Below are positions 18,474 through 28,816 of a DNA stretch of 64,000 nt, piece after piece (the first letter of the stretch is position 1; each line of letters starts with the position of its first letter). The notes under the pieces are model-generated. The model worked only from the letters and a program-made list of their open reading frames with translations. It did no database searches and was not told the origin of the DNA. Source of the DNA: Burkholderiales bacterium (GTDB lineage: Bacteria > Pseudomonadota > Gammaproteobacteria > Burkholderiales > UBA11063); assembly GCA_020697255.1 (NCBI GenBank), contig JAJFBE010000001.1, forward strand, positions 62,001-126,000, given 5' to 3'. The position numbers and the translations under genes were made by a program.

Positions 18474-21400
18474 ATGCAGATACACCAGTTTTCTTTATCC
18501 AAACTGCTTATAAAAGCAGCTGTATTTGTATCATTTTTTTATGTTATATTTCTTACTTTATCAATCTTGATTACCGGTTACTTGTTTTTCAGCCTAGATA
18601 GCTATAAAACAAGAATTGAGAAAGTTGTTTATAAGCATACCGGCTATAAGCTAAGTGTAGAATCAATTAAAACAAAATTAAATAGCTACTACCTACCGGA
18701 AATAATAATTAAAAATGCCCGATTACAAAACCCGAGTGACCTTTCGCAAAGTTTTGCAGTTAAGTCCCTTGAATTTGTATTCTCTTATTCCAGCATCTGG
18801 AATCTAGAGCCAATTTTTAACGAGATCAATATTGATGGAACCAATGCCGATATACAATATTTAACAGATGGCAGCATACTTATAAATGGTATAAACCTGA
18901 ACCATCCTGACCAAAAAACTATTGAAAATACTAAAAATAGCCCGATTGACTTGGAAAACTGGATTTTAAAACAAAAAAGCATCAAATTATCTAATATAAA
19001 TTTTAGCTTTGATGATAAACACAACAATTTCCCCATACTGCGCTTAAAAAATATCACCACAACGCTCATAAATGGTTACCGTAAGACACATAGTTTTGAC
19101 CTAAGGCTAGATACGGCAACAGGAGATGGTTCATCAGTTATCGCAAAATTAGACTGGACCGGTGGGAAGGTAACCGAATTTCGTAAATGGCAGAATGCAG
19201 AGCTAAAATTACAAAGTTATTCCGGTAAAGATAATGTTACTAAAACATTAAAGAAATATTTACCGGGAATTAATTTGTTACAAGGGTTTAATGCCGAAAC
19301 AGAATTTGATGCACAGATAGAAGACAATAAACTGCAATATTTTTATGCCAATTTTGATTTAAAGAATTTACAGTATATCCTTAAAAATAATGCCGGGTTA
19401 ATAGAGTTTCCAAAATTAGGTGGTAGTATCAAGATAACCCTAAATAACAACAGTGCTTATAGCTTAAATGCAACTAATTTGACAATTGCTACCCCTGATG
19501 GGTATATTTTAAATAAACGTAATATATCCGGTCAATATAGCACTATCGCCGGTGGTAATATTAATCTGGAAAGCACTGAACTTAAAGCATTTAACAATAT
19601 TTTACCATTATTTGCCAGTACGCATGGAATTAGTATGGATGGCACAATAGAAGTTACAAAATTAAGCTGGGCCGGAACAATCTTTAAACCAACCAATTTT
19701 GAGCTTTTTGCCAAATTTCATAATATAGGAATTGTTTCTAAAGCAGCAAACATTCCAAGTATTAATGGCATTAGTGGTGATATCCGTGTTGCTAAAGACC
19801 ATGGAACTTTGAACCTGTTACTAGAAAATAGTACGCTTAACTACAGCAAGATATTTTTAATTCCATATAGGTTTAAACATCTGGATACACACATTACTTG
19901 GGCAGAGTCAACACCGGCAAATAGCACTGAAAGTAGCAATAATTGGGTAGTAAATCTGGGTAAAACCAATCTGGAAATGGCCGATTTTTCTGGTACTGTC
20001 TCAGGACAATATATTTATATCCCAGGGACTTCCGGTTATTTATCGCTCAAAGCTCATGTAGATAAGGTTCTTACCGCAAAAGTTGGTGACTATCTGCCAA
20101 AACAAATCGAGATGTCAGTACATAAATGGTTAAATGAGGGATTAATTAGCGGGTATGGAGCAAATGCTGATCTTGACCTGCAGGGGCCGCTAAATAAATT
20201 TCCTTTTGAAGAAAGTGGCACCGGACGTTTTTATATTGATGCAGATATCCAGAATGCTAAACTACTTTATGATAAAAACTGGGCTACTTTGGATAATTTA
20301 TATGGTAAGTTCAAAATCCGAAATGTAGCTATTATTATTGAGGCAAATTCCGGCAAAGTAAATGGGAATAACATCAATAAAGCCCTGGTGACTATTCCCA
20401 ATATGACTGCAAGTAAGGTTGAACTAATTGCAGATGGGGTTGCCAGCGGCCTGACATCCAACTTTATGGGATATTTACAACAAACACCGGTTAATGCAAT
20501 CATTGGTAATATTCCGGATAAGGTGTCCGCTACTGGTAATGGAATAGTTAATTTACATCTAAAAGTACCGTTTTCTGATCCGAATAAAACCATAGTAGAT
20601 GGCAATTATGAATTTAAGTCTAATTCATTAAAATTTGACATGCCTGTACCTCCTCTTAGTAATGTTTATGGCAAGCTATTTTTCACTGAACATGGTATGC
20701 AAATAGATAGTTTAACTGCTTTAACGCTAGGCTCTACTGTCAATGCAAAAGCTAATACTGATAAAGCCGGTACCATACATTTTGCTATCAATTCACCAAA
20801 TCTCGATTATGCAAAGTTTAGTGAATTCTACCTTCCGTTTCTATCTTCTATATTCAGCGGACATGCCAATACCCAGGTAAGTTTTGATATTGGTAAACAT
20901 GGAATTAATAATATTAATTCGCATAGCAATTTAGCTGGGGTTAGGGTAAGTGCTCCAAAGCCGCTTTATAAAGATCCGGCAAGTATAAATCCGGTTAACT
21001 TCATTATGCTAAATAATAATAAAGGTTTTAATGTACAATTTAATTATGCTAACATGGTCGCAGGTAAGGTAATGCTGGATGAACATGGTAATCTTGGTAA
21101 AACCGATCTAACTGTAGGCAGTGCAGATTTTTTATCTAATACTTCCAATAACCCTAAAATCATAGTCAATGGTAATATACATGACACGTATGTTCTTGAT
21201 TGGCTAGATACAATAATTAAACTTACAACAAAAAATAGCAAATCTCAAAGTAAAGTGGCTGCTTCCGGTAAACCAGCGGGTAGTAATACAAGAAAGCCCA
21301 GCGATAGCAACAGCTTTTTTCCACTAGAATTATGGCTTGATACGTCTCATTTCTTCTTTGGTAAAACTGATTATAGAAAAGTTAATTTAGATGTGTTAGT

Positions 21401-22553
21401 TAGTAAAACTGATGCCATTTTTGTAATCAATAATGCAAGGGCCAACGGCTATGGTAAATTTAATTTTGCAAAAGATGAACTTAACCTGATGATTAACGAC
21501 TTCCATTACTCTCAAGCTGTTATCGACTTGACAGATAAAGAATCTGTCCCTTTTGCAATAAAAATTAATAATGCTCAGGCAGCAAAACCAACGCTTAAAA
21601 CTAATGACCAGATCAAAGTGGCTTTTAATAATGTGAAAAGCCAAAAAGAATCTGCGGATGCAAATGTCAAATTACCCTTAACCCATATACTGATTAAAAA
21701 TTTCTGGTTTGAAAACCAATTATTTGGTAGTTTTAGTCTTACCCTCCGACCACATGGTAAAGACCTGATTGTTGAAAACGGGTTACTAAGGAGTAAAATC
21801 TCTGATGTGACTTTTAATGGCGTTAATTATTGTATGGAATGCGGCTTAAATAGATCATTTGTTGACATGCAAACAAAAACAGATATAAAAGATTTAGGAT
21901 CACTTTTAAACAGTCTTGGTTATAAAGATACAGTTAGTGGTGGTAAAGGTGTTGCCAGCGCTTCCATTCAATGGAATGGTCGACTGGATGACTTTGATAT
22001 CACCCGCACTATTGCTACAATTGCTGTTGAAATAAAGAATGGTAAATTTCTTAAAATTGATACCAGCAGTAGTATCTTAAACCAACTCATCGGGATTATA
22101 AATTTGCAATATATATTTAACTTTGCCAATGGGAATTTGGGTGGTGCATTGCAGAATGGATTTTTCTTTAATAAGTTAACTATGCATGCCTATTTGATGA
22201 ATAGTAAGCTTACTATAAAAGATCTGGATATTCTAAGTGCCAGCCTGACAGTTAGTAGTCATGGTATAATAGATGTACAAAATGATACTATTGATATGCA
22301 TATGTCTGTTACGCCGCATTTATCAGCCGGTGTTGCAGTTGCTGCCGGGGTTGTAACCCTGCAACCATGGATTGGTGCAGCAGTTTATGGAGGTGAGCTG
22401 CTACTTGGTTCCCCGATTAATAAACTGTTTACAGTCAGCTTCCGGATTAGGGGTTCATTATCTAATCCCGTTATTGAACAAATTGGCGTAACAAAACAAG
22501 TTGTAAAAAATGTAAATTCAACCGTCAAAGTGGGAGGAAAAAGTGGGTCATGA
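18474..22553 (+). CDS. YhdP-like AsmA-family giant envelope protein
   Basis: 1359 residues. A single N-terminal membrane anchor (about residues 13-40) is followed by a very long periplasmic repeat region of beta-rich AsmA/DUF3971 type. It closes with the AsmA-like C-terminal signature (HLSAGVAVAAGVVTLQPW then LLLGSPINKLFTVSFRIRG). YhdP and TamB relatives are thought to form groove-like bridges carrying phospholipids between the inner and outer membranes. Length and layout match YhdP (about 1270). The nitrilase gene starts inside its last 11 bases, so the two are translationally coupled, an arrangement common in Betaproteobacteria. Confidence 0.88.
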   Translation: MQIHQFSLSKLLIKAAVFVSFFYVIFLTLSILITGYLFFSLDSYKTRIEKVVYKHTGYKLSVESIKTKLNSYYLPEIIIKNARLQNPSDLSQSFAVKSLEFVFSYSSIWNLEPIFNEINIDGTNADIQYLTDGSILINGINLNHPDQKTIENTKNSPIDLENWILKQKSIKLSNINFSFDDKHNNFPILRLKNITTTLINGYRKTHSFDLRLDTATGDGSSVIAKLDWTGGKVTEFRKWQNAELKLQSYSGKDNVTKTLKKYLPGINLLQGFNAETEFDAQIEDNKLQYFYANFDLKNLQYILKNNAGLIEFPKLGGSIKITLNNNSAYSLNATNLTIATPDGYILNKRNISGQYSTIAGGNINLESTELKAFNNILPLFASTHGISMDGTIEVTKLSWAGTIFKPTNFELFAKFHNIGIVSKAANIPSINGISGDIRVAKDHGTLNLLLENSTLNYSKIFLIPYRFKHLDTHITWAESTPANSTESSNNWVVNLGKTNLEMADFSGTVSGQYIYIPGTSGYLSLKAHVDKVLTAKVGDYLPKQIEMSVHKWLNEGLISGYGANADLDLQGPLNKFPFEESGTGRFYIDADIQNAKLLYDKNWATLDNLYGKFKIRNVAIIIEANSGKVNGNNINKALVTIPNMTASKVELIADGVASGLTSNFMGYLQQTPVNAIIGNIPDKVSATGNGIVNLHLKVPFSDPNKTIVDGNYEFKSNSLKFDMPVPPLSNVYGKLFFTEHGMQIDSLTALTLGSTVNAKANTDKAGTIHFAINSPNLDYAKFSEFYLPFLSSIFSGHANTQVSFDIGKHGINNINSHSNLAGVRVSAPKPLYKDPASINPVNFIMLNNNKGFNVQFNYANMVAGKVMLDEHGNLGKTDLTVGSADFLSNTSNNPKIIVNGNIHDTYVLDWLDTIIKLTTKNSKSQSKVAASGKPAGSNTRKPSDSNSFFPLELWLDTSHFFFGKTDYRKVNLDVLVSKTDAIFVINNARANGYGKFNFAKDELNLMINDFHYSQAVIDLTDKESVPFAIKINNAQAAKPTLKTNDQIKVAFNNVKSQKESADANVKLPLTHILIKNFWFENQLFGSFSLTLRPHGKDLIVENGLLRSKISDVTFNGVNYCMECGLNRSFVDMQTKTDIKDLGSLLNSLGYKDTVSGGKGVASASIQWNGRLDDFDITRTIATIAVEIKNGKFLKIDTSSSILNQLIGIINLQYIFNFANGNLGGALQNGFFFNKLTMHAYLMNSKLTIKDLDILSASLTVSSHGIIDVQNDTIDMHMSVTPHLSAGVAVAAGVVTLQPWIGAAVYGGELLLGSPINKLFTVSFRIRGSLSNPVIEQIGVTKQVVKNVNSTVKVGGKSGS

Positions 22554-23352
22554 TTTAAAGGTTGCCGCAATTCAAATGGTTTCTGGTCAATCTATCAATG
22601 ATAATTTGGATATTGCCGGTAAGTTAGTGGCACAGTCAGCACACTTAGGAGCCCAGGTTGCGGTATTACCTGAATTTTTTATCCGTATAGCAAACGCTGC
22701 TGATGGAGAACTAAGCAAGATAGTAGAGCCGCTGGGAAGCGGTACTATTCAGGAGCAATTATCGGAAATCGCCAGAAAGAATAAGATTTTTTTGGTAGCC
22801 GGAACCATCCCTATAAAGTCGGATAAAGACAAAAAGTGTTATAACACCGCATTGGTTTATAACTCTAATGGTGAGCTAGTTTGTCACTACCATAAAATTC
22901 ATTTGTTTAAATTTGATAATGGCGAGCATAAATTTGATGAAGGAGTGAATTTTATTCATGGTGATAAATTTAGCAGCTTTACTATTGGTAATTTTAAATT
23001 TGGTCTAGCGATTTGTTACGATTTGCGTTTCCCCGAATTATTTAGGCATTTAGCCGGCGTTGATGGTTTTATTTTGCCTGCAGCCTTCTTACACCATACG
23101 GGAGTTGCCCACTGGGAAATTTTACTCCGCGCCCGGGCTATAGAAAATCAATGTTATGTCCTGGCTTCCGGGCAAGGTGGTGTTCATGATAATGGCCGTC
23201 ATACGTATGGGCACAGTATGCTAATTAATCCATGGGGTGAAGTTGAATCTGTATTGGAAAGCGGTGCCGGAATTGTTATGGGTACTATAAAAAAGAGTGT
23301 TTTAGATAAGATTCGGCAGGAGCTGCCAGCACTTAATAACCGAAGAATATAG
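22543..23352 (+). CDS. nitrilase-family carbon-nitrogen hydrolase
   Basis: 269 residues starting at GTG 22543, supported by GGAGG six bases upstream. The catalytic triad is complete: Glu in LPEFFIR, Lys in YHKIHLFKF and Cys in AICYDLRFPELFR. The Nit1/omega-amidase or deaminated-glutathione amidase branch is the best fit (typical of the gene after yhdP), acting on small amides in the cytosol. The exact substrate is inferred, not shown. The start codon lies within the end of the yhdP-like gene. Confidence 0.9.
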   Translation: MGHDLKVAAIQMVSGQSINDNLDIAGKLVAQSAHLGAQVAVLPEFFIRIANAADGELSKIVEPLGSGTIQEQLSEIARKNKIFLVAGTIPIKSDKDKKCYNTALVYNSNGELVCHYHKIHLFKFDNGEHKFDEGVNFIHGDKFSSFTIGNFKFGLAICYDLRFPELFRHLAGVDGFILPAAFLHHTGVAHWEILLRARAIENQCYVLASGQGGVHDNGRHTYGHSMLINPWGEVESVLESGAGIVMGTIKKSVLDKIRQELPALNNRRI

Positions 23353-23421
23353 TTATTCTATAGTCTTTTTTAAAACTAAAAATTCTTTAAGTGCTCTGTA
23401 CTTAGAAAGCTTAAGCCCAGG

Positions 23422-23436
23422 TACGGAAATTCCGTA
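23422..23436. promoter_or_regulatory. palindrome TACGGAAATTCCGTA, copy 1
   Basis: An odd palindrome TACGGAA-A-TTCCGTA, followed by TT, in the 159-base gap before the exported orphan at 23512. The identical 17 bases recur at 45833-45849, again upstream of an exported orphan. A -10-like TATAAT lies downstream at 23478-23483. Confidence 0.4.
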
Positions 23437-23511
23437 TTCACATCTTGATAAACTTATTATAAAATATTTACTGAAAGTATAATCTAACACAAATATTGAA
23501 AAGGAAAAATA

Positions 23512-24186
23512 ATGAAAAAATTAAGTCTTTATATTTTATTGGCTACAATTATAAGCTCTTCTTATGCTACAGAACAGAGCACTTTACTATATACAGAAAA
23601 ATGTGACTTTACACGAACATCACATGTTTCTTGTGAATCTAAAGATAAGCGATGCATGGGTTTACTACAATGGGAATTGGATCATTCAGGTGAGATTAAA
23701 TGGGAAGTTTGGAGCTTAGCAGATGGTAAAGTTAAAGTAAAATTTATTACTGGCCCTATTAACTTCGCAGAAAAATTTCAAATAGAAGAATTTATATATC
23801 CTGTAGAACCAGTTTTCAAGAACATACAAAAACCAATCGTATGTTCACCATACGATCCTAAAGATTGTAGACCTAGTAACGGTAGCTCATTTTCTAGAGG
23901 ATATGATATTAATACAAATAAGAATAGTTCTTTATGGCAGTTATCTGGTTTTAATGTGCATGCAACGAAAGAAATATATGCCACTTACCCGGGCGATGCT
24001 ATTCCAAGGGAGAACGGGGAAACCAATTTTTTTAGCATGAATATTTCAAATGATACACCTAGGTCGGGAACAATAACAGTGGGGTATAAGTTTATAATAC
24101 CAAAATCACCAGAATCTTTTTCGTTTGAGAGCTATATAAAAAGCGAATATAGCTTAACTAATTGTACTGTTAAACCAAACAATTAA
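23512..24186 (+). CDS. exported protein of unknown function
   Basis: 224 residues with a Sec signal peptide (MKKLSLYILLATIISSSYAT, cleavage after SYA). The mature protein has cysteines at CDFTRTSHVSC, KRCMG, VCSPYDPKDC and TNC, suggesting several disulfides. The ORF begins after AAAAGGA and has a TATAAT box about 28 bases upstream of the ATG, so it is probably transcribed on its own. No domain is recognised. It lies between the nitrilase gene and convergent recG, and is one of the scattered exported orphans. Confidence 0.75.
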   Translation: MKKLSLYILLATIISSSYATEQSTLLYTEKCDFTRTSHVSCESKDKRCMGLLQWELDHSGEIKWEVWSLADGKVKVKFITGPINFAEKFQIEEFIYPVEPVFKNIQKPIVCSPYDPKDCRPSNGSSFSRGYDINTNKNSSLWQLSGFNVHATKEIYATYPGDAIPRENGETNFFSMNISNDTPRSGTITVGYKFIIPKSPESFSFESYIKSEYSLTNCTVKPNN

Positions 24187-24200
24187 TTAGTAATTTATTA

Positions 24201-26228
24201 TTATGCAGTAATAAAGTGTTCCTTACCGCTAAACCATAATTTGGTATAAGTTTGAGCTAGGTTAGGATTATTTTTAAGTAGGTCTATCGCTACAGTTTTT
24301 GCATCGTTTAGAAGATCCAGATCTTCTTCCAGATTTGCAAATCTAAGTAACGGCAGCCCGCTTTGACGGGAACCTAAAATTTCACCAGGTCCCCTAATTA
24401 ACAAATCTTCATAGGCTATTTTAAACCCATCAGTATTTTCAAAAATTGCTTTTAACCTGGCTTTAGCAACCTCGCCAAGTGGGTTTTGATAAAGTAAAAT
24501 GCACTGGCTTTCAACATGTCCCCTACCTACACGTCCACGAAGTTGGTGCAACTGGGATAACCCCATACGTTCGCTATGTTCAATTACCATTATACTAGCA
24601 TTAGGCACATCAACCCCTACTTCAATCACCGTCGTTGCAACTAAAATTTGTATTTGATTTTGCTGGAATTTATGCATAATTTCAGTTTTTTCAGTTGTTT
24701 TTAATCTGCCATGCACTAAACCAATTTTGAGTGGTGAGAGTATTTCGGATAATTCATTAAATGTATTAACCGCATTCTCCAGTTCCAGAGTATTAGATTC
24801 CTCAATTAGCGGACATACCCAATACACCTGTTGTGTGGTTGCCCCTTTCCTTATAAACTCAATTACTTCGTGTCTACGTTTATTATTTATAAGTAATGTT
24901 TTAATTGGTGTTCGGCCAGGTGGCAATTCATCAATAATGGATAAATCCAAATCAGCATAATAACTCATAGCTAAAGTCCGTGGGATTGGCGTTGCTGACA
25001 TCATCAGTTGATGTGGATTTATTCCTTTACTTTGTAACGATAAACGTTGCTCTACTCCAAAACGATGCTGTTCATCAATTACTACCAAAGCTAAATTATA
25101 AAATTCTACCTTCTTTTGAAGTACCGCATGTGTCCCAATAATAATTTGGGCTTTATTATCTTTAATCTGGGGGTATACTTCTTGTTTTTCTTTTGTCTTT
25201 AAGCTACCTGACAACCATACTACATTTATTCCAAAAGCTTCCAGTAGATTTCGAGTTTTAATAAAGTGTTGTTCAGCTAGTATTTCAGTCGGTGCAACAA
25301 TACATGCCTGATAGCCATTTTCTACAGCTACTAGCATTGCTAGAGTTGCTATGATTGTTTTGCCGCTGCCTACATCACCTTGTAATAATCTATTCATCTG
25401 GGTAGGTTTAGCAATATCCATATAAATTTCTGCTAATACTTTTGTCTGAGCCTTGGTAAGACTAAAAGATAAGCTATCAAGAAGAGCTTTAGTATATGTA
25501 GCCCTTGGTTTTAATGTTATAGAATTACCTCGGTGTTTATGAATATAGGCATTTCTTAAAATTAGTTGTTGTACCAATAATTCATCAAATTTAAGCCGTT
25601 TTAGTGCAGTTTTATGCATATTAGTTTTAAATTGTTCTGCCGTAAGATTATGTAAAATATTAATAGCATCGGCAAATTTAATTAAATTATATTGCGTCAA
25701 AATCTCAGAAGATAGTAACTCTGGTATAGGACAATTATTTATAATTGGTTTAATTATTTTATGTAAGGAATTTTGGGTTAAACCATTGGTAGTCGAATAA
25801 ATTGGTGTAAAACTATCCGGTAATCCTGTTGTTTCATTAACACTTCTGATTTTGGGATGAATTATGGTTTTATTTCCACGAAAGTCCCGCTTTATTTCAC
25901 CAAAAGCCCGAATTTTTTTGCCAATTTGAAATTGTGTTTTGTAAGTTGGATAAAAATGAAAAAATACCAAGGTAATAATTTGGTTAGAATCTGATATTTT
26001 TACTTGTAATTGACGGGTTTTGCCCTGAATCAGATCAGCACTTGCTACTTCCCCTTCTACCTGCACCTGCATGCCAACAGCAGCATCTTGAATTGCATAA
26101 ACTTTGGTTAGGTCTTCATAACGTAACGGAACGTGCAGGACTAAATCCCAAATAGTATTTAGTCCAATAGATTTTAATTTATCTAGTGTTTTTTCCGGGG
26201 CATTTATAGATTGTAGTAACTGCTGCAT
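24201..26228 (-). CDS. recG: ATP-dependent DNA helicase RecG
   Basis: 675 residues (E. coli RecG is 693). It reverses stalled replication forks and processes branched DNA. An N-terminal wedge OB fold (about 50-150) is followed by superfamily 2 helicase motifs: Walker A LLQGDVGSGKT, DEQH box VVIDEQHRFGVEQR, MSATPIPRTLA, LVHGRLKTTEK, and ATTVIEVGVDVPNA with the RGRVGRG motif VI region (HQLRGRVGRG). It is complete and monocistronic, facing the orphan at 23512 with a 14-base convergent gap. Confidence 0.96.
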   Translation of the reverse strand: MQQLLQSINAPEKTLDKLKSIGLNTIWDLVLHVPLRYEDLTKVYAIQDAAVGMQVQVEGEVASADLIQGKTRQLQVKISDSNQIITLVFFHFYPTYKTQFQIGKKIRAFGEIKRDFRGNKTIIHPKIRSVNETTGLPDSFTPIYSTTNGLTQNSLHKIIKPIINNCPIPELLSSEILTQYNLIKFADAINILHNLTAEQFKTNMHKTALKRLKFDELLVQQLILRNAYIHKHRGNSITLKPRATYTKALLDSLSFSLTKAQTKVLAEIYMDIAKPTQMNRLLQGDVGSGKTIIATLAMLVAVENGYQACIVAPTEILAEQHFIKTRNLLEAFGINVVWLSGSLKTKEKQEVYPQIKDNKAQIIIGTHAVLQKKVEFYNLALVVIDEQHRFGVEQRLSLQSKGINPHQLMMSATPIPRTLAMSYYADLDLSIIDELPPGRTPIKTLLINNKRRHEVIEFIRKGATTQQVYWVCPLIEESNTLELENAVNTFNELSEILSPLKIGLVHGRLKTTEKTEIMHKFQQNQIQILVATTVIEVGVDVPNASIMVIEHSERMGLSQLHQLRGRVGRGHVESQCILLYQNPLGEVAKARLKAIFENTDGFKIAYEDLLIRGPGEILGSRQSGLPLLRFANLEEDLDLLNDAKTVAIDLLKNNPNLAQTYTKLWFSGKEHFITA

Positions 26229-26430
26229 AGTGTCATGTTCTATTCAAAGATAAACGTGCTGCATTGATTATAACATCAGTTATAGTTCCCATGTTACAAT
26301 ATTGGGCTATAATGTCAATATCACATAAATAAAGTATACATTGTTACTGATTCTTTGCCGACTTATTTATGAGACATGGTATAAATCATTACAGATTCGG
26401 TATAATATAATATTTTGGTTTGGGATCTAA

Positions 26431-27651
26431 GTGCTTAATAAAAATTTTATTGGTAATGTTTTCATGATATCCGGCTGTGCTATGGGATCTGGCTGTTTAG
26501 CCATGCCTATGCTTGCTGCAGGGCCTAATTTTATTTTTTCATCGATCTTTCTGGTTTTAACCGGGATTTTTTCATATCTCTTAGCAATCGTTTCTTTAGA
26601 AATATTTTTACTTTATAGAAATGATGCTAACGCATCTACCATTGTTAAAAATAACTTTGGGCAATCCGGGGTGGTTATATCCGGTCTTGTTAATATGGGT
26701 TTGATGTATGCACTGCTAGCCCTATACATGACAGGAGGGGCTGATTTACTAAACAAAACAGTATTTCCAATCGTAAAATTACAAATCTCACACAGAATCT
26801 CCTTACTATTTTTCCTTATAATATTTATACCTATTTTTTATAAAGGTGCCAGTTTAATAGTAAAATCAAATAAAGGGATTTTTTATATTAAACTGTTCAC
26901 TTTTTTAGCTACGGTTATTTCAGGCTTGGCATTTATTTCTAAAGACCTGGATACTGTAGTAATTGAACAGTTACGTTACATTCCACGTGCTTTGCCCATA
27001 TTTTTTGGCGCATTATGGTTTCATTTTGTGATTCCGGTTATAGCAAGACTTAATGATTATGACCGTAAGCGTTGCTCTAAAATATTTGCTGTTGGATTAA
27101 TTATACCAGTCATATTATACATATTATGGATAAGTGTAATGCTAAGCCTTGTTCCTAGAGATGGTGTCGGACATACATTTTTTGATTTATTAAGCAAAAA
27201 AGAATCAGTAGGTGAAATGATTAGTTATGCAATTAGTAACAATCCGCATATACCTAACCTGACCCGGATATCCCTAAATTTATTTTCTAATTTTGCCCTG
27301 TTAACCTCATTCCTGGTAGTCGGGCTTTCTACCTATGACTATATCCGCGATGCCTTAAAAATAAAGCAAACTACTCTTGGCGTTATTTATAACCTGATTG
27401 TAACTCTATCGATTCCGGCATTATTTGCACTGCTTTTCCCTAACGGATTTGTAGTTATTTTACAACAAGCAATTATTTTATTGTCGCTAACTAATGTGAT
27501 TATACTTTGCTGCTCGTTAAAAGAGCATAACAAATTAGAACAAAAACCTAATAAATTACTTATCTATATCTTGTTGCTGCTTTTATTGGTTATAATAAGT
27601 CTCCAGGTCTTGGATAATTTTAATCTATTACCCTCTTATGGCATCAATTAG
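26431..27651 (+). CDS. aromatic amino acid permease (HAAAP family)
   Basis: 406 residues with about eleven membrane segments. The N-terminus NFIGNVFMISGCAMGSGCLAMPMLAAG is the characteristic first helix of the Mtr/TyrP/TnaB hydroxy/aromatic amino acid permeases, which import Trp or Tyr by proton symport. The start is GTG at 26431; the next ATG would remove the beginning of helix 1. A -10-like TATAAT is at 26401-26406. The 3' end overlaps the convergent patatin gene by 8 bases. Substrate specificity cannot be decided from the sequence. Confidence 0.88.
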   Translation: MLNKNFIGNVFMISGCAMGSGCLAMPMLAAGPNFIFSSIFLVLTGIFSYLLAIVSLEIFLLYRNDANASTIVKNNFGQSGVVISGLVNMGLMYALLALYMTGGADLLNKTVFPIVKLQISHRISLLFFLIIFIPIFYKGASLIVKSNKGIFYIKLFTFLATVISGLAFISKDLDTVVIEQLRYIPRALPIFFGALWFHFVIPVIARLNDYDRKRCSKIFAVGLIIPVILYILWISVMLSLVPRDGVGHTFFDLLSKKESVGEMISYAISNNPHIPNLTRISLNLFSNFALLTSFLVVGLSTYDYIRDALKIKQTTLGVIYNLIVTLSIPALFALLFPNGFVVILQQAIILLSLTNVIILCCSLKEHNKLEQKPNKLLIYILLLLLLVIISLQVLDNFNLLPSYGIN

Positions 27652-28813
27652 TAGTTAATCTTTTCACTATCTCTAGTAACTCATATTTCTGGCTGGCAAT
27701 AATCGAATCAGCTATGCTCTCAATGTGCAGTATATGCTCAGGTGATGTATCTAATGAATTGCCAATACTAAAATTCACCGGCACATTTATATAATATGCA
27801 CTACCTGTTCTAAGTCCTAATCTATGATTATCTTCAAGTATATCAACATAGAGATTAAATAATTTATCAGGGCTGCCACTACGTATCATTGTCATATATT
27901 GTCCTGCACCGCCAATTAAACCATTATAAAAATCGGTTTCTTTTTTCTGTTTATACAATCCAAGCCCGATAAAAACAATAATTTTGGGGTTTTTGGGATA
28001 CATAATGTTAGCATGAATCAATGCTGCTATAATTGGATTATTAATTATAAGATTAGGATCAGCCAACAAATAATTATCATTATTCGAAATAGAATACACT
28101 CTTTGCGGTGGGAATGCTCCAACTACTGCAGTAGTACCGGACAAAAGCTGGTAAAGGAGAAAATTGGGCTGATTTAGAATATCTTTTCGAGATGAAAAAA
28201 ATTGAATTTCATTTTTCTCAAGCTCATAGCCTGGGAGAACTACAGTTGCAGTCAATTGACTAAGCTGGGTATCACCAATAATACTTCTTAATAAGGTTAT
28301 ATAATTTTGTGAATCAACAATTGGTGAAACCAATCCAAGTCCTGATAGAAAAGCATGAAAACCATTAATCTTAAGTACAGCTGTTGCATCTTTTTTCATA
28401 AAATTAAGTAAATCAGCTGCTCTATACCTGGATTTGCCATTACTATCTGGCAGAGTCAGAAACGTAGCTTCTAACCCACCAATTGAGGTCCCATATATTG
28501 CATCAAATAGATCACTGATACGTGAGTTAGACTCTTTTTCCAGAAAATCCAAAATTTTAACGCTTATAATCCCATTAATACCACCGCCGCCTAAAACCAA
28601 AATACGTACCGGCTGACTTTCCGGAATATCCTTAGGCGGCAAAAACGCCTGGTTAACTTTTGAAGCTCTAGCAGCAATTTTTTGTTGCTCTTCATAATAT
28701 AAATGAACTTTATTTTTTTGGTATGTCTTGTATAGGAGAGTAATACCAATATAAATAGCTATAACTATTATCATACTGGTAACTATGTATGATAAGTACC
28801 TATAAGCTTTCAT
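27644..28813 (-). CDS. membrane-anchored patatin-like phospholipase
   Basis: 389 residues. An N-terminal membrane helix (about 7-28) is followed by a patatin domain starting at RILVLGGGGINGIISVKIL (glycine-rich oxyanion loop) with the nucleophile elbow GTSIGG at 108-113 (Ser110). The expected catalytic aspartate is D252 in LLADPNLIINNP, where the usual D-G-G/A is D-P-N; the following NNP is typical. The oxyanion loop also has N where many patatins have R. The protein would be a membrane-tethered acyl hydrolase of glycerophospholipids, active unless these changes impair it. The ATG lies 3 bases after the phosphotransferase stop, whose last codons supply the AAAAGG ribosome site, so the pair is coupled. 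Confidence 0.85.
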   Translation of the reverse strand: MKAYRYLSYIVTSMIIVIAIYIGITLLYKTYQKNKVHLYYEEQQKIAARASKVNQAFLPPKDIPESQPVRILVLGGGGINGIISVKILDFLEKESNSRISDLFDAIYGTSIGGLEATFLTLPDSNGKSRYRAADLLNFMKKDATAVLKINGFHAFLSGLGLVSPIVDSQNYITLLRSIIGDTQLSQLTATVVLPGYELEKNEIQFFSSRKDILNQPNFLLYQLLSGTTAVVGAFPPQRVYSISNNDNYLLADPNLIINNPIIAALIHANIMYPKNPKIIVFIGLGLYKQKKETDFYNGLIGGAGQYMTMIRSGSPDKLFNLYVDILEDNHRLGLRTGSAYYINVPVNFSIGNSLDTSPEHILHIESIADSIIASQKYELLEIVKRLTTN

Positions 28814-28816
28814 ATG

